Below are positions 44,946 through 53,740 of a stretch of 64,000 bases of DNA, in pieces. Within the stretch, counting starts at the first letter, position 1; every line of letters starts with the position of its first letter. The notes below the pieces were generated by a model. The model worked only from the letters and a program-made list of their open reading frames with translations. It searched no databases and had not been told where the DNA came from. The position numbers and the translations under genes are program-made. The stretch lies in NCBI RefSeq assembly GCF_017355525.1, contig NZ_CP067395.1, forward strand, positions 1,798,001-1,862,000, read 5' to 3'. The DNA comes from Lysobacter enzymogenes (GTDB taxonomy: Bacteria; Pseudomonadota; Gammaproteobacteria; Xanthomonadales; Xanthomonadaceae).

Positions 44946-44975
44946 ACGAGCCACACGAATACCCGAGGTAATCTC

Positions 44976-45857
44976 ATGGCTGAAATCACCGCTTCCCTAG
45001 TCAAGGAACTCCGCGAGCGCACCGGCGCCGGCATGATGGAGTGCAAGAAGGCTCTGACCGAAACCGCCGGCGACCTGGAAGCCGCCGTCGAGTGGCTGCG
45101 CAAGTCCGGCGCCGTCAAGGCCGAGAAGAAGGCCGACCGCGTCGCCGCCGAAGGCCGCATCGCGGTCGCCCAGGACGGCGGCAAGGCCGTGCTGGTCGAG
45201 ATCAACTCGGAAACCGACTTCGTCGCCAAGGACAGCAACTTCCTCGCCTTCACCGACGCCGTCGCCCAGGTCGCGCTGACCTCCGGCGCCGCCGACGCGG
45301 AAGCGCTGAAGGCGGCCAAGCTGCCGAGCGGCGAGACCGTCGAGGAAACCCGCGCCGCGGTCATCGCCAAGGTCGGCGAGAACCTGCAGGTGCGTCGCCT
45401 GGTCCGCCTGGACAGCGCCAACAACGTCGCGGCCTACGTGCACGGCGGCAAGATCGGCGTGCTGATCGAGCTCAAGGGCGGCGACGCCGAGCTGGCGCGC
45501 GGCATCGCGATGCACGTGGCGGCGATGAACCCGCCGCACATCAAGGCGTCCGACGTCCCGGCCGAGTTCGTGGCCAAGGAAAAGGAAATCGAGCTGGCCA
45601 AGATGTCCGAGAAGGACAAGGCCAAGCCGGCCGACATCCTGGAGAAGATCATCAGCGGCAAGATCGCCAAGATCGTCAACGAAGTCACCCTGTACGGCCA
45701 GCCGTACGTGCTGAACTCGGACCAGACCGTCGAGCAGGCGGTCAAGGCCGCCGGCGCCGAGGTGATCACCATGACCCGTCTGGTCGTGGGCGAAGGCATC
45801 GAGAAGCAGACCGACGACTTCGCCGCCGAAGTCATGAAGCAGGCCGGTCTGGCGTAA
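44976..45857 (+). CDS. tsf: Translation elongation factor Ts
   Basis: A 293-residue nucleotide exchange factor for EF-Tu. The N-terminal module [20 protein letters not shown] with [20 protein letters not shown], the [16 protein letters not shown] segment and the C-terminal [20 protein letters not shown] are diagnostic. The ribosome site GAGGT is 7 nt upstream. A strong terminator follows, so tsf ends the rpsB unit. Confidence 0.98.
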   Translation: MAEITASLVKELRERTGAGMMECKKALTETAGDLEAAVEWLRKSGAVKAEKKADRVAAEGRIAVAQDGGKAVLVEINSETDFVAKDSNFLAFTDAVAQVALTSGAADAEALKAAKLPSGETVEETRAAVIAKVGENLQVRRLVRLDSANNVAAYVHGGKIGVLIELKGGDAELARGIAMHVAAMNPPHIKASDVPAEFVAKEKEIELAKMSEKDKAKPADILEKIISGKIAKIVNEVTLYGQPYVLNSDQTVEQAVKAAGAEVITMTRLVVGEGIEKQTDDFAAEVMKQAGLA

Positions 45858-45883
45858 GCCGCCGCGTTCCAGCTTGCAGTACG

Positions 45884-45916
45884 AAAAAGGCCGCGGATTC
45901 CGCGGCCTTTTTCTTT
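45884..45916. terminator. Intrinsic terminator after tsf
   Basis: A perfect 13-bp stem AAAAAGGCCGCGG with a three-base loop and complement, A-rich on one side and T-rich on the other, so it can work in both directions. Confidence 0.93.
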
Positions 45917-45983
45917 GTTGGAGCGAGCATTCTTTGCCGGAGCGCGCGAGCGGGCATCGGGCTCAGGCCGAGACCTTAGCTTA

Positions 45984-46068
45984 TGTGGAGGGCCTTCGGC
46001 CCCGACGCTTTTCCGCCGGTTCGAAGCGATCCGGGACAAAAGCGTCGGCCTGAGGGCCTTCCCACAGG
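45984..46068. repeat. Family 2 palindromic inverted pair
   Basis: TGTGGAGGGCCTTCGGCCCC followed by GACGCTTTT, mirrored by AAAAGCGTCGGCCTGAGGGCC and TTCCCACA. Related copy at 33799-33880. It lies between the tsf terminator and the convergent SH3-like genes. Confidence 0.85.
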
Positions 46069-46109
46069 AGTTGGCCGCGGTCCGCATTGCCCATCGACCG
46101 CTCGACCGC

Positions 46110-46517
46110 TCAGCCGGCCATCAGCTCGATCCAGCGGCCGTGCACCCAGCCCGACTTGCACGGCCCGCGATACGGCTGCCGCTCGGCGATCGGCGCGCTC
46201 ACGCCGCAGCGGCCGAGCCGCGAATCGGCGTAGACCACCGCGACCCATTCGCCGCGCTGGCCGCACATCATCACTTCGCGGTTTTCGCCGAGCTTGTCGG
46301 TCGTCGCATACGCCGCGCCGGGACCGGCGCGCACCGCCAGGAAGCCGTCGCCATCGGCCTTGAGGCCGTGCACGCGACCGAGCGAGCCGCAAGCGTCGAG
46401 CACCGCGTCGCCGCCGACCGTCACCGGCACCGCGCGCGGCGGCGCGGCCACGCTCGCGTTCGCGCACAACGCCAACGCCAAGGTCACCGCGATCGGCGCC
46501 GATTTGCGTGTTTTCAT
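46110..46517 (-). CDS. Secreted SH3-like protein, tandem paralog 1
   Basis: A 135-residue protein: signal peptide ending ASVA, then an SH3b-like module LDACGSLGRVHGLKADGDGF, LAVRAGPGAAYATTDKLGEN, EVMMCGQRGEWVAVVYAD, and a C-terminal YRGPCKSGWVHGRWIELMAG. Four conserved cysteines suggest two disulfides in the periplasm. LAVRxGPG is the core of bacterial SH3 domains that bind cell-wall peptides. It is followed upstream by two more copies in the same orientation (46538, 47005). Confidence 0.83.
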   Translation of the reverse strand: MKTRKSAPIAVTLALALCANASVAAPPRAVPVTVGGDAVLDACGSLGRVHGLKADGDGFLAVRAGPGAAYATTDKLGENREVMMCGQRGEWVAVVYADSRLGRCGVSAPIAERQPYRGPCKSGWVHGRWIELMAG

Positions 46518-46537
46518 CGCGCTTTCCCCGCAACGCC

Positions 46538-46945
46538 TCAACCGGCGACCACTTCGATCCAGGCCGTATTGACCCAACCGGATTTGCACGGGCCGCGGTA
46601 GACCTCGATCTCGGCGATGGCCGAGCTCACGCCGCATACGCTGGGGTCCGCGTCGGTCGGCGCGTAAACCACGGACGTCCAGCCGCCGCGGTTTCCGCAC
46701 AGATAGACCAGGCGCCCGTTGCCGAGCTTGTCGAGCATGCGGTGGTCGGCGCCGGGACCGGCGCGCACGGCGAGAAAACCGTCGCCGTCGGCCTTGAGCC
46801 CGCGCACCCGCCCGGTCGCACCGCAGGCGTCCCATTCCTCGCTGCCGCCGACTTCGACCGGCACCGCGCGCGGCGGCGCGGCCTCGGCCGGAACCGCGGG
46901 CAACGCCAGCGCTATCGTCAGCAACGCCGCTTCGATCGGTTTCAT
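46538..46945 (-). CDS. Secreted SH3-like protein, tandem paralog 2
   Basis: 135 residues, nearly co-linear with paralog 1: signal peptide (ends AEA), WDACGATGRVRGLKADGDGF, LAVRAGPGADHRMLDKLGNG, VYLCGNRGGWTSVVYAP, and YRGPCKSGWVNTAWIEVVAG. All four cysteines are kept. It ends 20 bp before the start of paralog 1 and is preceded by a TAAAGGAGTATTGCG ribosome site, the best of the three. Confidence 0.83.
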   Translation of the reverse strand: MKPIEAALLTIALALPAVPAEAAPPRAVPVEVGGSEEWDACGATGRVRGLKADGDGFLAVRAGPGADHRMLDKLGNGRLVYLCGNRGGWTSVVYAPTDADPSVCGVSSAIAEIEVYRGPCKSGWVNTAWIEVVAG

Positions 46946-47004
46946 CGCAATACTCCTTTATCGCTGCGCAAATTTTCGGGATCCGATGCCGCGCACGGAC
47001 GGCG

Positions 47005-47397
47005 TCAGCCGGCGACGATCCGGATCCAGTTCCAGTGCACCCAGCCGGACTGGCACGGCCCGCGGTAGCGGCGGATATCGGCCGAGTCGGGCTCGCAGCG
47101 CATGCCCGAGCCCGGCGGCGGAAACATCACCGACACCCAGCGGCCTTCGCTGCGGCACAGCCGGACCCGGCGTCCGTCGCCGAGCGAGCCGACCTGCGCA
47201 TGGCCGGTGCCGGGCCCCTCGCGCACGGCCAGGAAGCCATCGCGCCCGGCCTTGAGCCCGACCACTTCGCCGATCGACTCGCAGGGGCCGCCCGCGCCGA
47301 TGTCGCCCACCGGCGTGGACGCCGGCGGCTCGGCCGCGGCCGCAATCGCGAACAGCGCCATCGCGCCGCCCAGACACATCGCCATCGTTCGATTCAT
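47005..47397 (-). CDS. Secreted SH3-like protein, tandem paralog 3
   Basis: 130 residues, the most diverged copy: signal peptide (ends AAA), CESIGEVVGLKAGRDGFLAV, REGPGTGHAQVGSLGDGRRV, RLCRSEGRWVSVMFPP, then YRGPCQSGWVHWNWIRIVAG. Four cysteines are conserved in position. The ribosome site is AAGGAG. It is probably the first gene of a three-gene transcript. Sequence divergence suggests old duplication with distinct ligands. Confidence 0.82.
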   Translation of the reverse strand: MNRTMAMCLGGAMALFAIAAAAEPPASTPVGDIGAGGPCESIGEVVGLKAGRDGFLAVREGPGTGHAQVGSLGDGRRVRLCRSEGRWVSVMFPPPGSGMRCEPDSADIRRYRGPCQSGWVHWNWIRIVAG

Positions 47398-47483
47398 CGC
47401 TGCGCTCCTTGCAGACCTGCCCGGCCTCGCCGCCCGCACGGGCGCGCCGCCGCGGCGGCACGCGCGCGAGGGCGCCGCCAGGT

Positions 47484-48176
47484 TTACTCGCCGCCCTGGA
47501 AATAGACCTCCTCGTACGGCTGCACCACCACCCAGCCGGTGCCGGCGAACTTGAGCTGGACGCTCTCGCCCGAGCCGCGGCCGAACAGCGTGCCCAGCGA
47601 GATGTCGGTGACGATGTCCGGGCTCAGCCCGCCCGACCAGGCCACGGTGGCGTTGGGGTCGGTGAACACCGGCTGGTCCGGGGTCACCGCCAGGGTCAGC
47701 GGCTCGTAATGCGAGGTGATCGCGACCACGCCGCTGCCGCTGAGCTTGATGTTGAACAGGCCGCCCGAGACCATCCCGGCGACCTTGCGCATCATCTTGA
47801 TGTCGGAGGCGATGCCGTCCTCGTAAGCCAGCACGTCGTTGCCGTTGACGAAGATCGATTCGCCGTTCAGGCGCAGCAGGGTGATCTTCTTGCCGGCGTC
47901 GGCGACGTAGACGCGGCCCTGGCCTTCCATCTTCATCAGCTGGGTGCCTTCGCCGCTGATCGCCTTCTTCAGCAGGTTGGTCAGGCCCTGCTCCATCAGC
48001 CCCTGGCGCACGAACTTGACCCCGCCGCGGTAGGCGACCATCGAGCCGGCCTTGGCCCAGACCCGGCCGTTGAGCTTGACCTCGAGCAGGTGCGAGCTTT
48101 CCAGCTCGAAGGTTTCGGCGCTGAGGTCCTTCTGCTTGGAGCTCTCGAGGAATTCGTTGAGGTTCTTGATCGTCAC
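47484..48176 (-). CDS. AIM24/TIGR00266 family protein
   Basis: A 230-residue protein of three-fold beta-sheet symmetry. Motifs seen are [71 protein letters not shown] and [20 protein letters not shown], typical of the bacterial AIM24 family. Role unknown in bacteria; the mitochondrial relative supports inner-membrane organisation. The start is GTG at 48176 with AAGGAG upstream; the longer frame has no ribosome site. Confidence 0.87.
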   Translation of the reverse strand: MTIKNLNEFLESSKQKDLSAETFELESSHLLEVKLNGRVWAKAGSMVAYRGGVKFVRQGLMEQGLTNLLKKAISGEGTQLMKMEGQGRVYVADAGKKITLLRLNGESIFVNGNDVLAYEDGIASDIKMMRKVAGMVSGGLFNIKLSGSGVVAITSHYEPLTLAVTPDQPVFTDPNATVAWSGGLSPDIVTDISLGTLFGRGSGESVQLKFAGTGWVVVQPYEEVYFQGGE

Positions 48177-48352
48177 TAGCCATCTCCTTGGACAATGCGC
48201 GGCGCGCCGGGGGCGGCGCCGGCCGCGGCGGTTCCTGGTCGGACCTGCCGCGGCGATCATACAGGCTGGATCTTGCCGGCCGGGCGCGCCGCGAACCGCC
48301 CGAAGCGCTGCGGCCGGCCCATTCCCGCACGCCGCGGGCGCCGGGCATAAGC

Positions 48353-48358
48353 TACAAT
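48353..48358 (+). promoter_or_regulatory. -10 element of pyrH
   Basis: TACAAT followed by TCCGCCCG, the same sequence context as the rpsB promoter (TACAATTCCG). No good -35 was found. Confidence 0.45.
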
Positions 48359-48391
48359 TCCGCCCGTTTTCCGCCTCCCCCGAGATATCCC

Positions 48392-49114
48392 ATGTCCCAG
48401 CTCGCCTATCGCCGTGTCCTGTTGAAACTTTCCGGCGAAGCGTTGATGGGAGACGAGGATTACGGCATCGATCCCAAGGTCATCGGCCGGCTCGCGCGCG
48501 AAGTCATCGAAGTGCAGCAGGCCGGCGCCGAAGTGGCGCTGGTGATAGGCGGCGGCAACATCTTCCGCGGCGCGGGCCTGGCGGCCGGCGGCATGGACCG
48601 GGTCACCGGCGACCAGATGGGCATGCTGGCCACGGTCATCAACGCCCTGGCGATGCAGGATTCGCTGGAAAAGCTCGGCGCCAAGGTGCGGGTGATGAGC
48701 GCGATCAAGATCAACGACGTGTGCGAGGACTACATCCGCCGCCGCGCGATCCGCCATCTGGAAAAGGGCCGCATCGCGATCTTCGCCGCCGGCGTCGGCA
48801 GCCCGTTCTTCACCACCGACTCGGGCGCCGCGCTGCGCGCGATCGAGATCGGCGCCGACCTGCTGCTCAAGGCGACCAAGGTCGACGGCGTGTACGACAA
48901 GGATCCGAAGAAGCACAGCGACGCGGTGCGCTTCGACAAGCTCAGCTACGACGAAGTGATCAGCCGCGACCTGCAGGTGATGGACACCGCCGCGTTCGCG
49001 CTGGCGCGCGACAGCGAACTGCCGCTGCGCATCTTCGACATGAGCCAGCCGGGCGTGCTGCTGAACATCCTGCGCGGCGCCGACATCGGCACCCTGGTGC
49101 AGGGCCGCGGCTGA
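48392..49114 (+). CDS. pyrH: UMP kinase
   Basis: A 240-residue hexameric amino-acid-kinase-fold enzyme phosphorylating UMP to UDP. Motifs: [71 protein letters not shown] and [18 protein letters not shown]. In most relatives pyrH lies between tsf and frr; here about 2.5 kb of minus-strand genes lie before it and 5 kb of other genes after it. Confidence 0.97.
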   Translation: MSQLAYRRVLLKLSGEALMGDEDYGIDPKVIGRLAREVIEVQQAGAEVALVIGGGNIFRGAGLAAGGMDRVTGDQMGMLATVINALAMQDSLEKLGAKVRVMSAIKINDVCEDYIRRRAIRHLEKGRIAIFAAGVGSPFFTTDSGAALRAIEIGADLLLKATKVDGVYDKDPKKHSDAVRFDKLSYDEVISRDLQVMDTAAFALARDSELPLRIFDMSQPGVLLNILRGADIGTLVQGRG

Positions 49115-49160
49115 AGCCGGCGGGCCGCGCGCGACAGCGTCGCGGCGAGCGGATAAAGAG

Positions 49161-49191
49161 ACGGCCTCGGGCGCGCTGCGACCGGGGCCGT
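49161..49191 (+). terminator. Terminator-like hairpin after pyrH
   Basis: A 10-bp stem ACGGCCTCGG / CCGGGGCCGT with one T-G wobble, 11-nt loop, then TTGCCTT. It lies 46 bp after the pyrH stop. The rest of 49115-49374 shows no gene. Confidence 0.55.
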
Positions 49192-49374
49192 TGCCTTATG
49201 CGGGGGCGCATCGGGCAAGAGTCGCTTGGCGGCGCCCGCCAGGATCGGCGCGCCGGGTCAGCGACCAGGGGATTCGAAGTTCAGATACGCGTAGCGCTCA
49301 AGCTGCGCCGGGGTTCGACCGCGCACAGCCGCGACCCGCGGCCCGGACGCCGGCTACGGCCGGTTCGTCCCGCC

Positions 49375-51963
49375 TTATTGCATCGTCGCCGCTTGCGCGG
49401 CCGCGCTGGCCTCGCGGTCGATCGCGTCCATATCCATCGCCTGCACAGCGCGCCGGGCCTCGCGGCCGATCGCGTCCGCACCCATCGCCTGCACGGCGCG
49501 CTCGGCCTCGCGGCCGATCGCAGCCGCACCCATCGCCCGCACGGCGCGTTCGGCCTCGCGGCCGATCGCGGCCGCACCCATCGCCCGCACGGCGCGCTCG
49601 GCCTCGCGGCCGGTCGCGTCCGTACCCATCGCCCGCGCGGCGCGCTGGGCCGTGTCGGCCAGGGCCAGCAGACGGGCGCGATCGGACGCGGCGATGCGGC
49701 CCTCGCGATGCGCCTGCTCGATGTCGCGATGCGCCTGCTGAGTCTCGCGCACGGCCTGCGCGATATCGCGCTGTGACGCCGCCGACGCCAGCAGTCGCAA
49801 GCGCGCGGCGGCGAGCGCGGCCTGGCGGCCGGTCGCTTCTGCATTGCGCTGCGCCTTGTCGGCATCGCGCTGGGCTTGTTCGTCGTTGCGCCGCGCGCGC
49901 TCGTCGTTGCGGCGGGCCTGCTCGTCGTTGCTCCGTGCTTGTGCGTCGTTGCGCCGGGCCCGCTCCGCATCGCGGCGCGCCAACGCACCGTTGCGGCGCG
50001 CCTGTTCCGCGTCGAGACGGGCCCGCTCGCCGTTGCGCTGGGCCTCCTGCGCGTCGCGGCGGGCCTGCTCGCCGGCGCGGCGCGCGTCCTCGCCGGCACG
50101 GCGCGCTTGCTCGCTGTCGCGCACGGCCTGCTCGCGGGCGCGTCGCCCTTCGGCGATGGCGCGATCGCCGGCGCGCACGGCCTGCTCGCGGGCGCGTCGC
50201 CCTTCGGCGATGGCGCGCTCGCCGGCGCGCAGGGCCTCCTCGCGGGCGCGCTGCCCCTCGGCGCGGGCACGCTCGCCTTCGCGCTGGGCTTCCTCACGAG
50301 CGCGCTGGGCCTCACGCAAGCCCTCCTCGCGGGCACGCTTGCCCTCACGCTGGGCTTCCTCGCGGGCGCGGGCGCCCTCGCGCTGGGCTTCCTCGCGGGC
50401 GCGTCGGCCTTCGGCGCGCGCCTGCTCGGCATCGCGCTGGGCCTGCTCGGCGTCGCGGCGGGCCTGCTCGGCATCGCGCAGCGCCTGCTCGCGGTCGTGC
50501 CTGGCTTCTTCGCGCGCGCGCGCCGCCTCGGCCTGGGCGCGGCGCGCTTCGGCGCGCGCCTCGCCGCTGGCCACGCCGGCTTCGCGCATCGCCTTGTCGG
50601 CCTCGCGCATGGCCTTGGCGGCTTCGACTTCGGCCTTGGCCGCATCGCGCTGCAGGCCGTCCAGATGGGCGCGGGTCGCGGCGTCGCGCACCGGCTCGTA
50701 GCGGCCGTCGTCGTAGACGCGGAAGTACTGACCGTTCTTGACCGCCCACACGCGCGGATCGCCGTTGTTGATCTCGGTGATGCGCTGTTCGCCGTCGGCG
50801 GACTTGCCGTGGTGGATGGTGACCTTGGAATCCTCGCGTACCGTCGATGCGCCGCTCGCGGCGACGCTGATCGACGGCGCGACGATCACCGTCGTTGCCG
50901 CCGTGGTCGCGGCCGCGTCCGCGGCGGCCGCGGTGACCTTGTACGGCACCAGCCCCAGCAGCGCCACCGCGGCGGCCAGCGCGATCCCGCCCAGACGCGC
51001 GGGGGAGGTCGAGTTCTGCAGCATCAGCAATCTCCGTTTCAGAACGGTATAGGTGGGCGACGCGCCGGCCAGGGCCGCCGCCGGCCGCGGCGCCACGCCC
51101 AGGCGCAGCAACAGCCGGCCGTAGTCGTGGGCGGCGTAGCGGCGGCTGTCGAGCACGGACGCGTCGCAGGCTTGCTCGCGGGCGATCGCGTATTCGCGCG
51201 CGATCAGGTGGGCGAGCGGATGGAAGAAGAACAGGCAGCGCGCCAGCGCCGGCACCCAGCCCCACCACAGGTCGCGGCGGCGCAGATGGGTCAGTTCGTG
51301 GTGCAGGGCCATCGCCAGCTCGTCGTCGCTGAGCTGGGCCAGTTGCCGCTGCGGCAGCAGCACGGTCGCCGGCGGGCCGACCAGTTGCGGCGAATCGATC
51401 TGCGCCGACACCCGCAGCGGCGGCAGCCGGCCCAGGCCGAGGCTGGCGCCGAGCGCGCGGTAGGCGCTCAGCGCCGGCGCGTGTTCGCAATCGCGCGCGC
51501 CGGCGACGTGGCGGCGCATGCGCAGGTAACTGCGCGCGCCCAGCGCGGCCAGCACGATCAGCCCGGCCAGCCACAACGCGGCGAACGCCGCCGGCCAGGA
51601 CAGCCATTCGATCGCGATCGGCGCGGCCGCGGGCGCGGCGGCGGCTTCGCTGCGCGTGGCCAGCTCGCGCGTCACCAGGAACGGCAGCTGCGCGGTCGGC
51701 GACAGCTGCGGCGCCGCCGGCGCGGCCGCGGCTTCGGCCGCCTGCCGCCACTGCGCCGGCAACAGCGGCAGTTCCAGCGGCGCCGGCCACAGCGCGCCGA
51801 GCAGCAGCTGCAACGACGCGCACCACCACAGCCAGCAGCGCACCGCCGCGCTCGGCCGCAGCCAGCGCACCAGCAGCACGATCGCCGCGACCAGGAACAA
51901 GGACTGCAATCCGGCCGCGAGCAGCCGCGGCAACCAGGTTTCGCCGATCCACTGGAGCGTCAT
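49375..51963 (-). CDS. BlaR1-like M56 metallopeptidase with long coiled-coil tail
   Basis: An 862-residue membrane protease paired with a BlaI repressor. The N-terminal 330 residues hold about four helices and the zinc motif ALHHELTHLRRRD with the third ligand region EYAIAREQACDASVL. In BlaR1 a periplasmic penicillin-binding sensor follows; here instead there is a short beta segment (VTIHHGKSADGEQRITEINN) and about 350 residues of Arg/Glu/Ala heptad repeats (REEAQREGARAREEAQREG) predicted to form a very long coiled coil, then 16-residue repeats of the RAMGAAAIGREAERAV type. Such M56 proteins cleave BlaI to induce transcription. The activating signal is unknown. Confidence 0.88.
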   Translation of the reverse strand: MTLQWIGETWLPRLLAAGLQSLFLVAAIVLLVRWLRPSAAVRCWLWWCASLQLLLGALWPAPLELPLLPAQWRQAAEAAAAPAAPQLSPTAQLPFLVTRELATRSEAAAAPAAAPIAIEWLSWPAAFAALWLAGLIVLAALGARSYLRMRRHVAGARDCEHAPALSAYRALGASLGLGRLPPLRVSAQIDSPQLVGPPATVLLPQRQLAQLSDDELAMALHHELTHLRRRDLWWGWVPALARCLFFFHPLAHLIAREYAIAREQACDASVLDSRRYAAHDYGRLLLRLGVAPRPAAALAGASPTYTVLKRRLLMLQNSTSPARLGGIALAAAVALLGLVPYKVTAAAADAAATTAATTVIVAPSISVAASGASTVREDSKVTIHHGKSADGEQRITEINNGDPRVWAVKNGQYFRVYDDGRYEPVRDAATRAHLDGLQRDAAKAEVEAAKAMREADKAMREAGVASGEARAEARRAQAEAARAREEARHDREQALRDAEQARRDAEQAQRDAEQARAEGRRAREEAQREGARAREEAQREGKRAREEGLREAQRAREEAQREGERARAEGQRAREEALRAGERAIAEGRRAREQAVRAGDRAIAEGRRAREQAVRDSEQARRAGEDARRAGEQARRDAQEAQRNGERARLDAEQARRNGALARRDAERARRNDAQARSNDEQARRNDERARRNDEQAQRDADKAQRNAEATGRQAALAAARLRLLASAASQRDIAQAVRETQQAHRDIEQAHREGRIAASDRARLLALADTAQRAARAMGTDATGREAERAVRAMGAAAIGREAERAVRAMGAAAIGREAERAVQAMGADAIGREARRAVQAMDMDAIDREASAAAQAATMQ
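49430..49645 (-). repeat. 48-bp tandem coding repeat in the M56 gene
   Basis: About four units of 48 bp encoding RAMG(A/T)(A/D)AxGREAERAV near the C-terminus. Two central units are almost identical, indicating recent expansion. Confidence 0.8.
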
Positions 51964-51964
51964 G

Positions 51965-52351
51965 TCAATCCTCCTTGCGCCGCGCTTTCAGATCGGCGAC
52001 CAAGCCTTGCAGCTCGGCCAGTTCTTCGTCGCTGACGTCGGCGCGCTGCGACATCCACGCCACGAACGGCGACAGCGAGCCTTGCAGGGTGTTGGCGACG
52101 AAGCTGCCGACCGCCGAACGCATCACGTCGTCGGCCGGGGTCTGGGTGGAATAGCGGTACACGCCGCCGACCTTGCGCCGGCGCAGGTAGGCCTTGGCGC
52201 GCAGCCGCTCCATCATCGTCAGCACGGTCGAACGGGCCAGCCCGCGCGCCTCGCCGTAATCGGCCGCGACCTCGCCGACGGAGGCGTCGCCGGATTCGGA
52301 GATGTGGTTCAGCAGCGCCAGTTCCTGGTCGCCGATCGACTTGCGCGCCAT
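51965..52351 (-). CDS. blaI: BlaI/MecI family transcriptional repressor
   Basis: A 128-residue winged-helix repressor. DNA-binding segment ELALLNHISESGDASVGEVA and STVLTMMERLRAKAYLRRR, wing VGGVYRYSTQTPADDVMRSA (the protease cleavage region in BlaI relatives), and a C-terminal dimerisation helix. Its stop codon lies 1 bp before the M56 start, so the pair is one operon. Two dyads matching the BlaI operator lie upstream of the gene. Confidence 0.93.
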   Translation of the reverse strand: MARKSIGDQELALLNHISESGDASVGEVAADYGEARGLARSTVLTMMERLRAKAYLRRRKVGGVYRYSTQTPADDVMRSAVGSFVANTLQGSLSPFVAWMSQRADVSDEELAELQGLVADLKARRKED

Positions 52352-52366
52352 CGCCTTCCCTCTTAG

Positions 52367-52378
52367 CTACACGTGTAG
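52367..52378. promoter_or_regulatory. BlaI operator, proximal dyad
   Basis: CTACACGTGTAG, a perfect 12-bp palindrome with TACA/TGTA halves, flanked by bases that extend it toward GACTACANNTGTAGTC. It lies 15 bp before the blaI start. Confidence 0.75.
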
Positions 52379-52391
52379 TCACTGTGCCGAT

Positions 52392-52407
52392 GACTACAAC
52401 TGTCGTC
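52392..52407. promoter_or_regulatory. BlaI operator, distal dyad
   Basis: GACTACAACTGTCGTC, one mismatch from the symmetrical GACTACANNTGTAGTC. Its centre is 27 bp from that of the proximal dyad, allowing two repressor dimers. Confidence 0.65.
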
Positions 52408-52555
52408 AACGTGACTGAAGTCATGGGCCGGGCGGTCCGCCCGTGCCCGCTGCGACGTCCGGGATTGGGATTCGTCGAAGCCGATCATGGTTTAAGCCGC
52501 CCGCGCCGCGGCCCTGTAATAGTGTTCGCGGCGGCGGCCGTGACAGCATTCGCGC

Positions 52556-53740
52556 ATGCACTCGCACAGCCATTCCCACGGCGGCCACGGCCACCACCAC
52601 GGCCCCGGCGGCCACCACCACGGCCTGGAAAGCGGCACCCGCGCGTTCGCCGTGGTGACCCTGATCAATCTGGCCTACACCGCGCTGGAAGCCGGCTACG
52701 GTTTCTGGACCAACTCGCTGGCGCTGCTGTCCGACGCGCTGCACAACTTCGGCGACGTGGTCGGCCTGGGCCTGGCCTGGGGCGCGGCGGTGCTGGCCAA
52801 GCGCTTGCCGACCGACCGCCACACCTACGGCTGGCGCCGCGCCACCCTGCTCTCGCCGCTGGCCAATTCGCTGCTGCTGGTCGGCTTCTCCGGCGCGCTG
52901 GCGTGGGAAGCGATCCGCCGCTTCGACGCGCCGCCGGCGATTCCGGCGCTGCCGGTGATCGTGGTCGCCGCGCTCGGCATCGCGGTCAATCTCGGCGCGG
53001 CGTGGCTGGTGCGCGCCGGCCACGAGCACGATCTCAATCGCCGCGGCGCGTTCCTGCACCTGATGGCCGACGCCGCGGTGTCGCTGGCGGCGGTACTGGC
53101 CGGCGCCGGCATGTGGCTGACCGGCTGGGAATGGCTGGATCCGGCGATCGCCCTGCTGATCGGCGCGGTGGTCGCGGTCGGCGCGTTCGGCCTGCTGCGC
53201 GAGAGCTTCAACGCGGCGATGGACGCGGTGCCGGCGAGCATCGACCGCCGCGAGGTGGAATCGCTGTTGCTCGCGCAGCCCGGGGTGCTGGCCGTGCATC
53301 ACCTGCACATCTGGTCGCTGGGCGCGGGCGAGATCGCGATGACCGCGCACATCGTGCGGCCCGACGACCGCGACCACGACGTCTTCATCGACACGCTCAA
53401 CCGCGAGCTCGACCGCCGCTTCAACATCAACCACCCGACCCTGCAGGTCGAACACGGCAGCGCCTGCGAGCACGACCGCCACGACCGCGCGCCGCACGGG
53501 CGCGCCGCAGGCGGCCGCCACGATCATGGCCACGGCGGTCACGATCATGGCGATCACGGCCACGATCACGGCGATCACGATCACCGGCACGACCACAGCC
53601 ATGCCGGCGCCCACGCCTGCGCCGGCCACGATCACGCCGCCGCCGACCACGACGAGGCCGCCCGCGCCGCCGATGCGCGCGAGCGCGAGCTCGAGCGCCA
53701 CGACCACCCGCGCCAGCACAGCCACGCCCCGCACGGCTGA
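52556..53740 (+). CDS. Cation diffusion facilitator with His-rich ends
   Basis: A 394-residue CDF-family exporter, probably for zinc or cobalt. The first 21 residues are His-rich (MHSHSHSHGGHGHHHG), six membrane helices follow with the metal site LLSDALHNFGDVVG in helix 2 and HLMADAAVSLAAVL in helix 5, and the soluble C-terminal domain contains HHLHIWSLGAGEIAMTAH. An unusually long His/Asp-rich tail of about 85 residues ends the protein, with repeated GHDHGDHGHDH. The His clusters should buffer or sense metal. It is divergent from blaI; 204 bp between them. Confidence 0.93.
   Translation: MHSHSHSHGGHGHHHGPGGHHHGLESGTRAFAVVTLINLAYTALEAGYGFWTNSLALLSDALHNFGDVVGLGLAWGAAVLAKRLPTDRHTYGWRRATLLSPLANSLLLVGFSGALAWEAIRRFDAPPAIPALPVIVVAALGIAVNLGAAWLVRAGHEHDLNRRGAFLHLMADAAVSLAAVLAGAGMWLTGWEWLDPAIALLIGAVVAVGAFGLLRESFNAAMDAVPASIDRREVESLLLAQPGVLAVHHLHIWSLGAGEIAMTAHIVRPDDRDHDVFIDTLNRELDRRFNINHPTLQVEHGSACEHDRHDRAPHGRAAGGRHDHGHGGHDHGDHGHDHGDHDHRHDHSHAGAHACAGHDHAAADHDEAARAADARERELERHDHPRQHSHAPHG

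Noticed and set aside
49876..52035. Long plus-strand open frames opposite the M56 gene
   Set aside because: They arise from the high GC and the 21-bp heptad periodicity of the minus-strand gene. Their translations are low-complexity Leu/Ala/Gly strings without domains, while the minus strand has HELTH and the BlaI partner.
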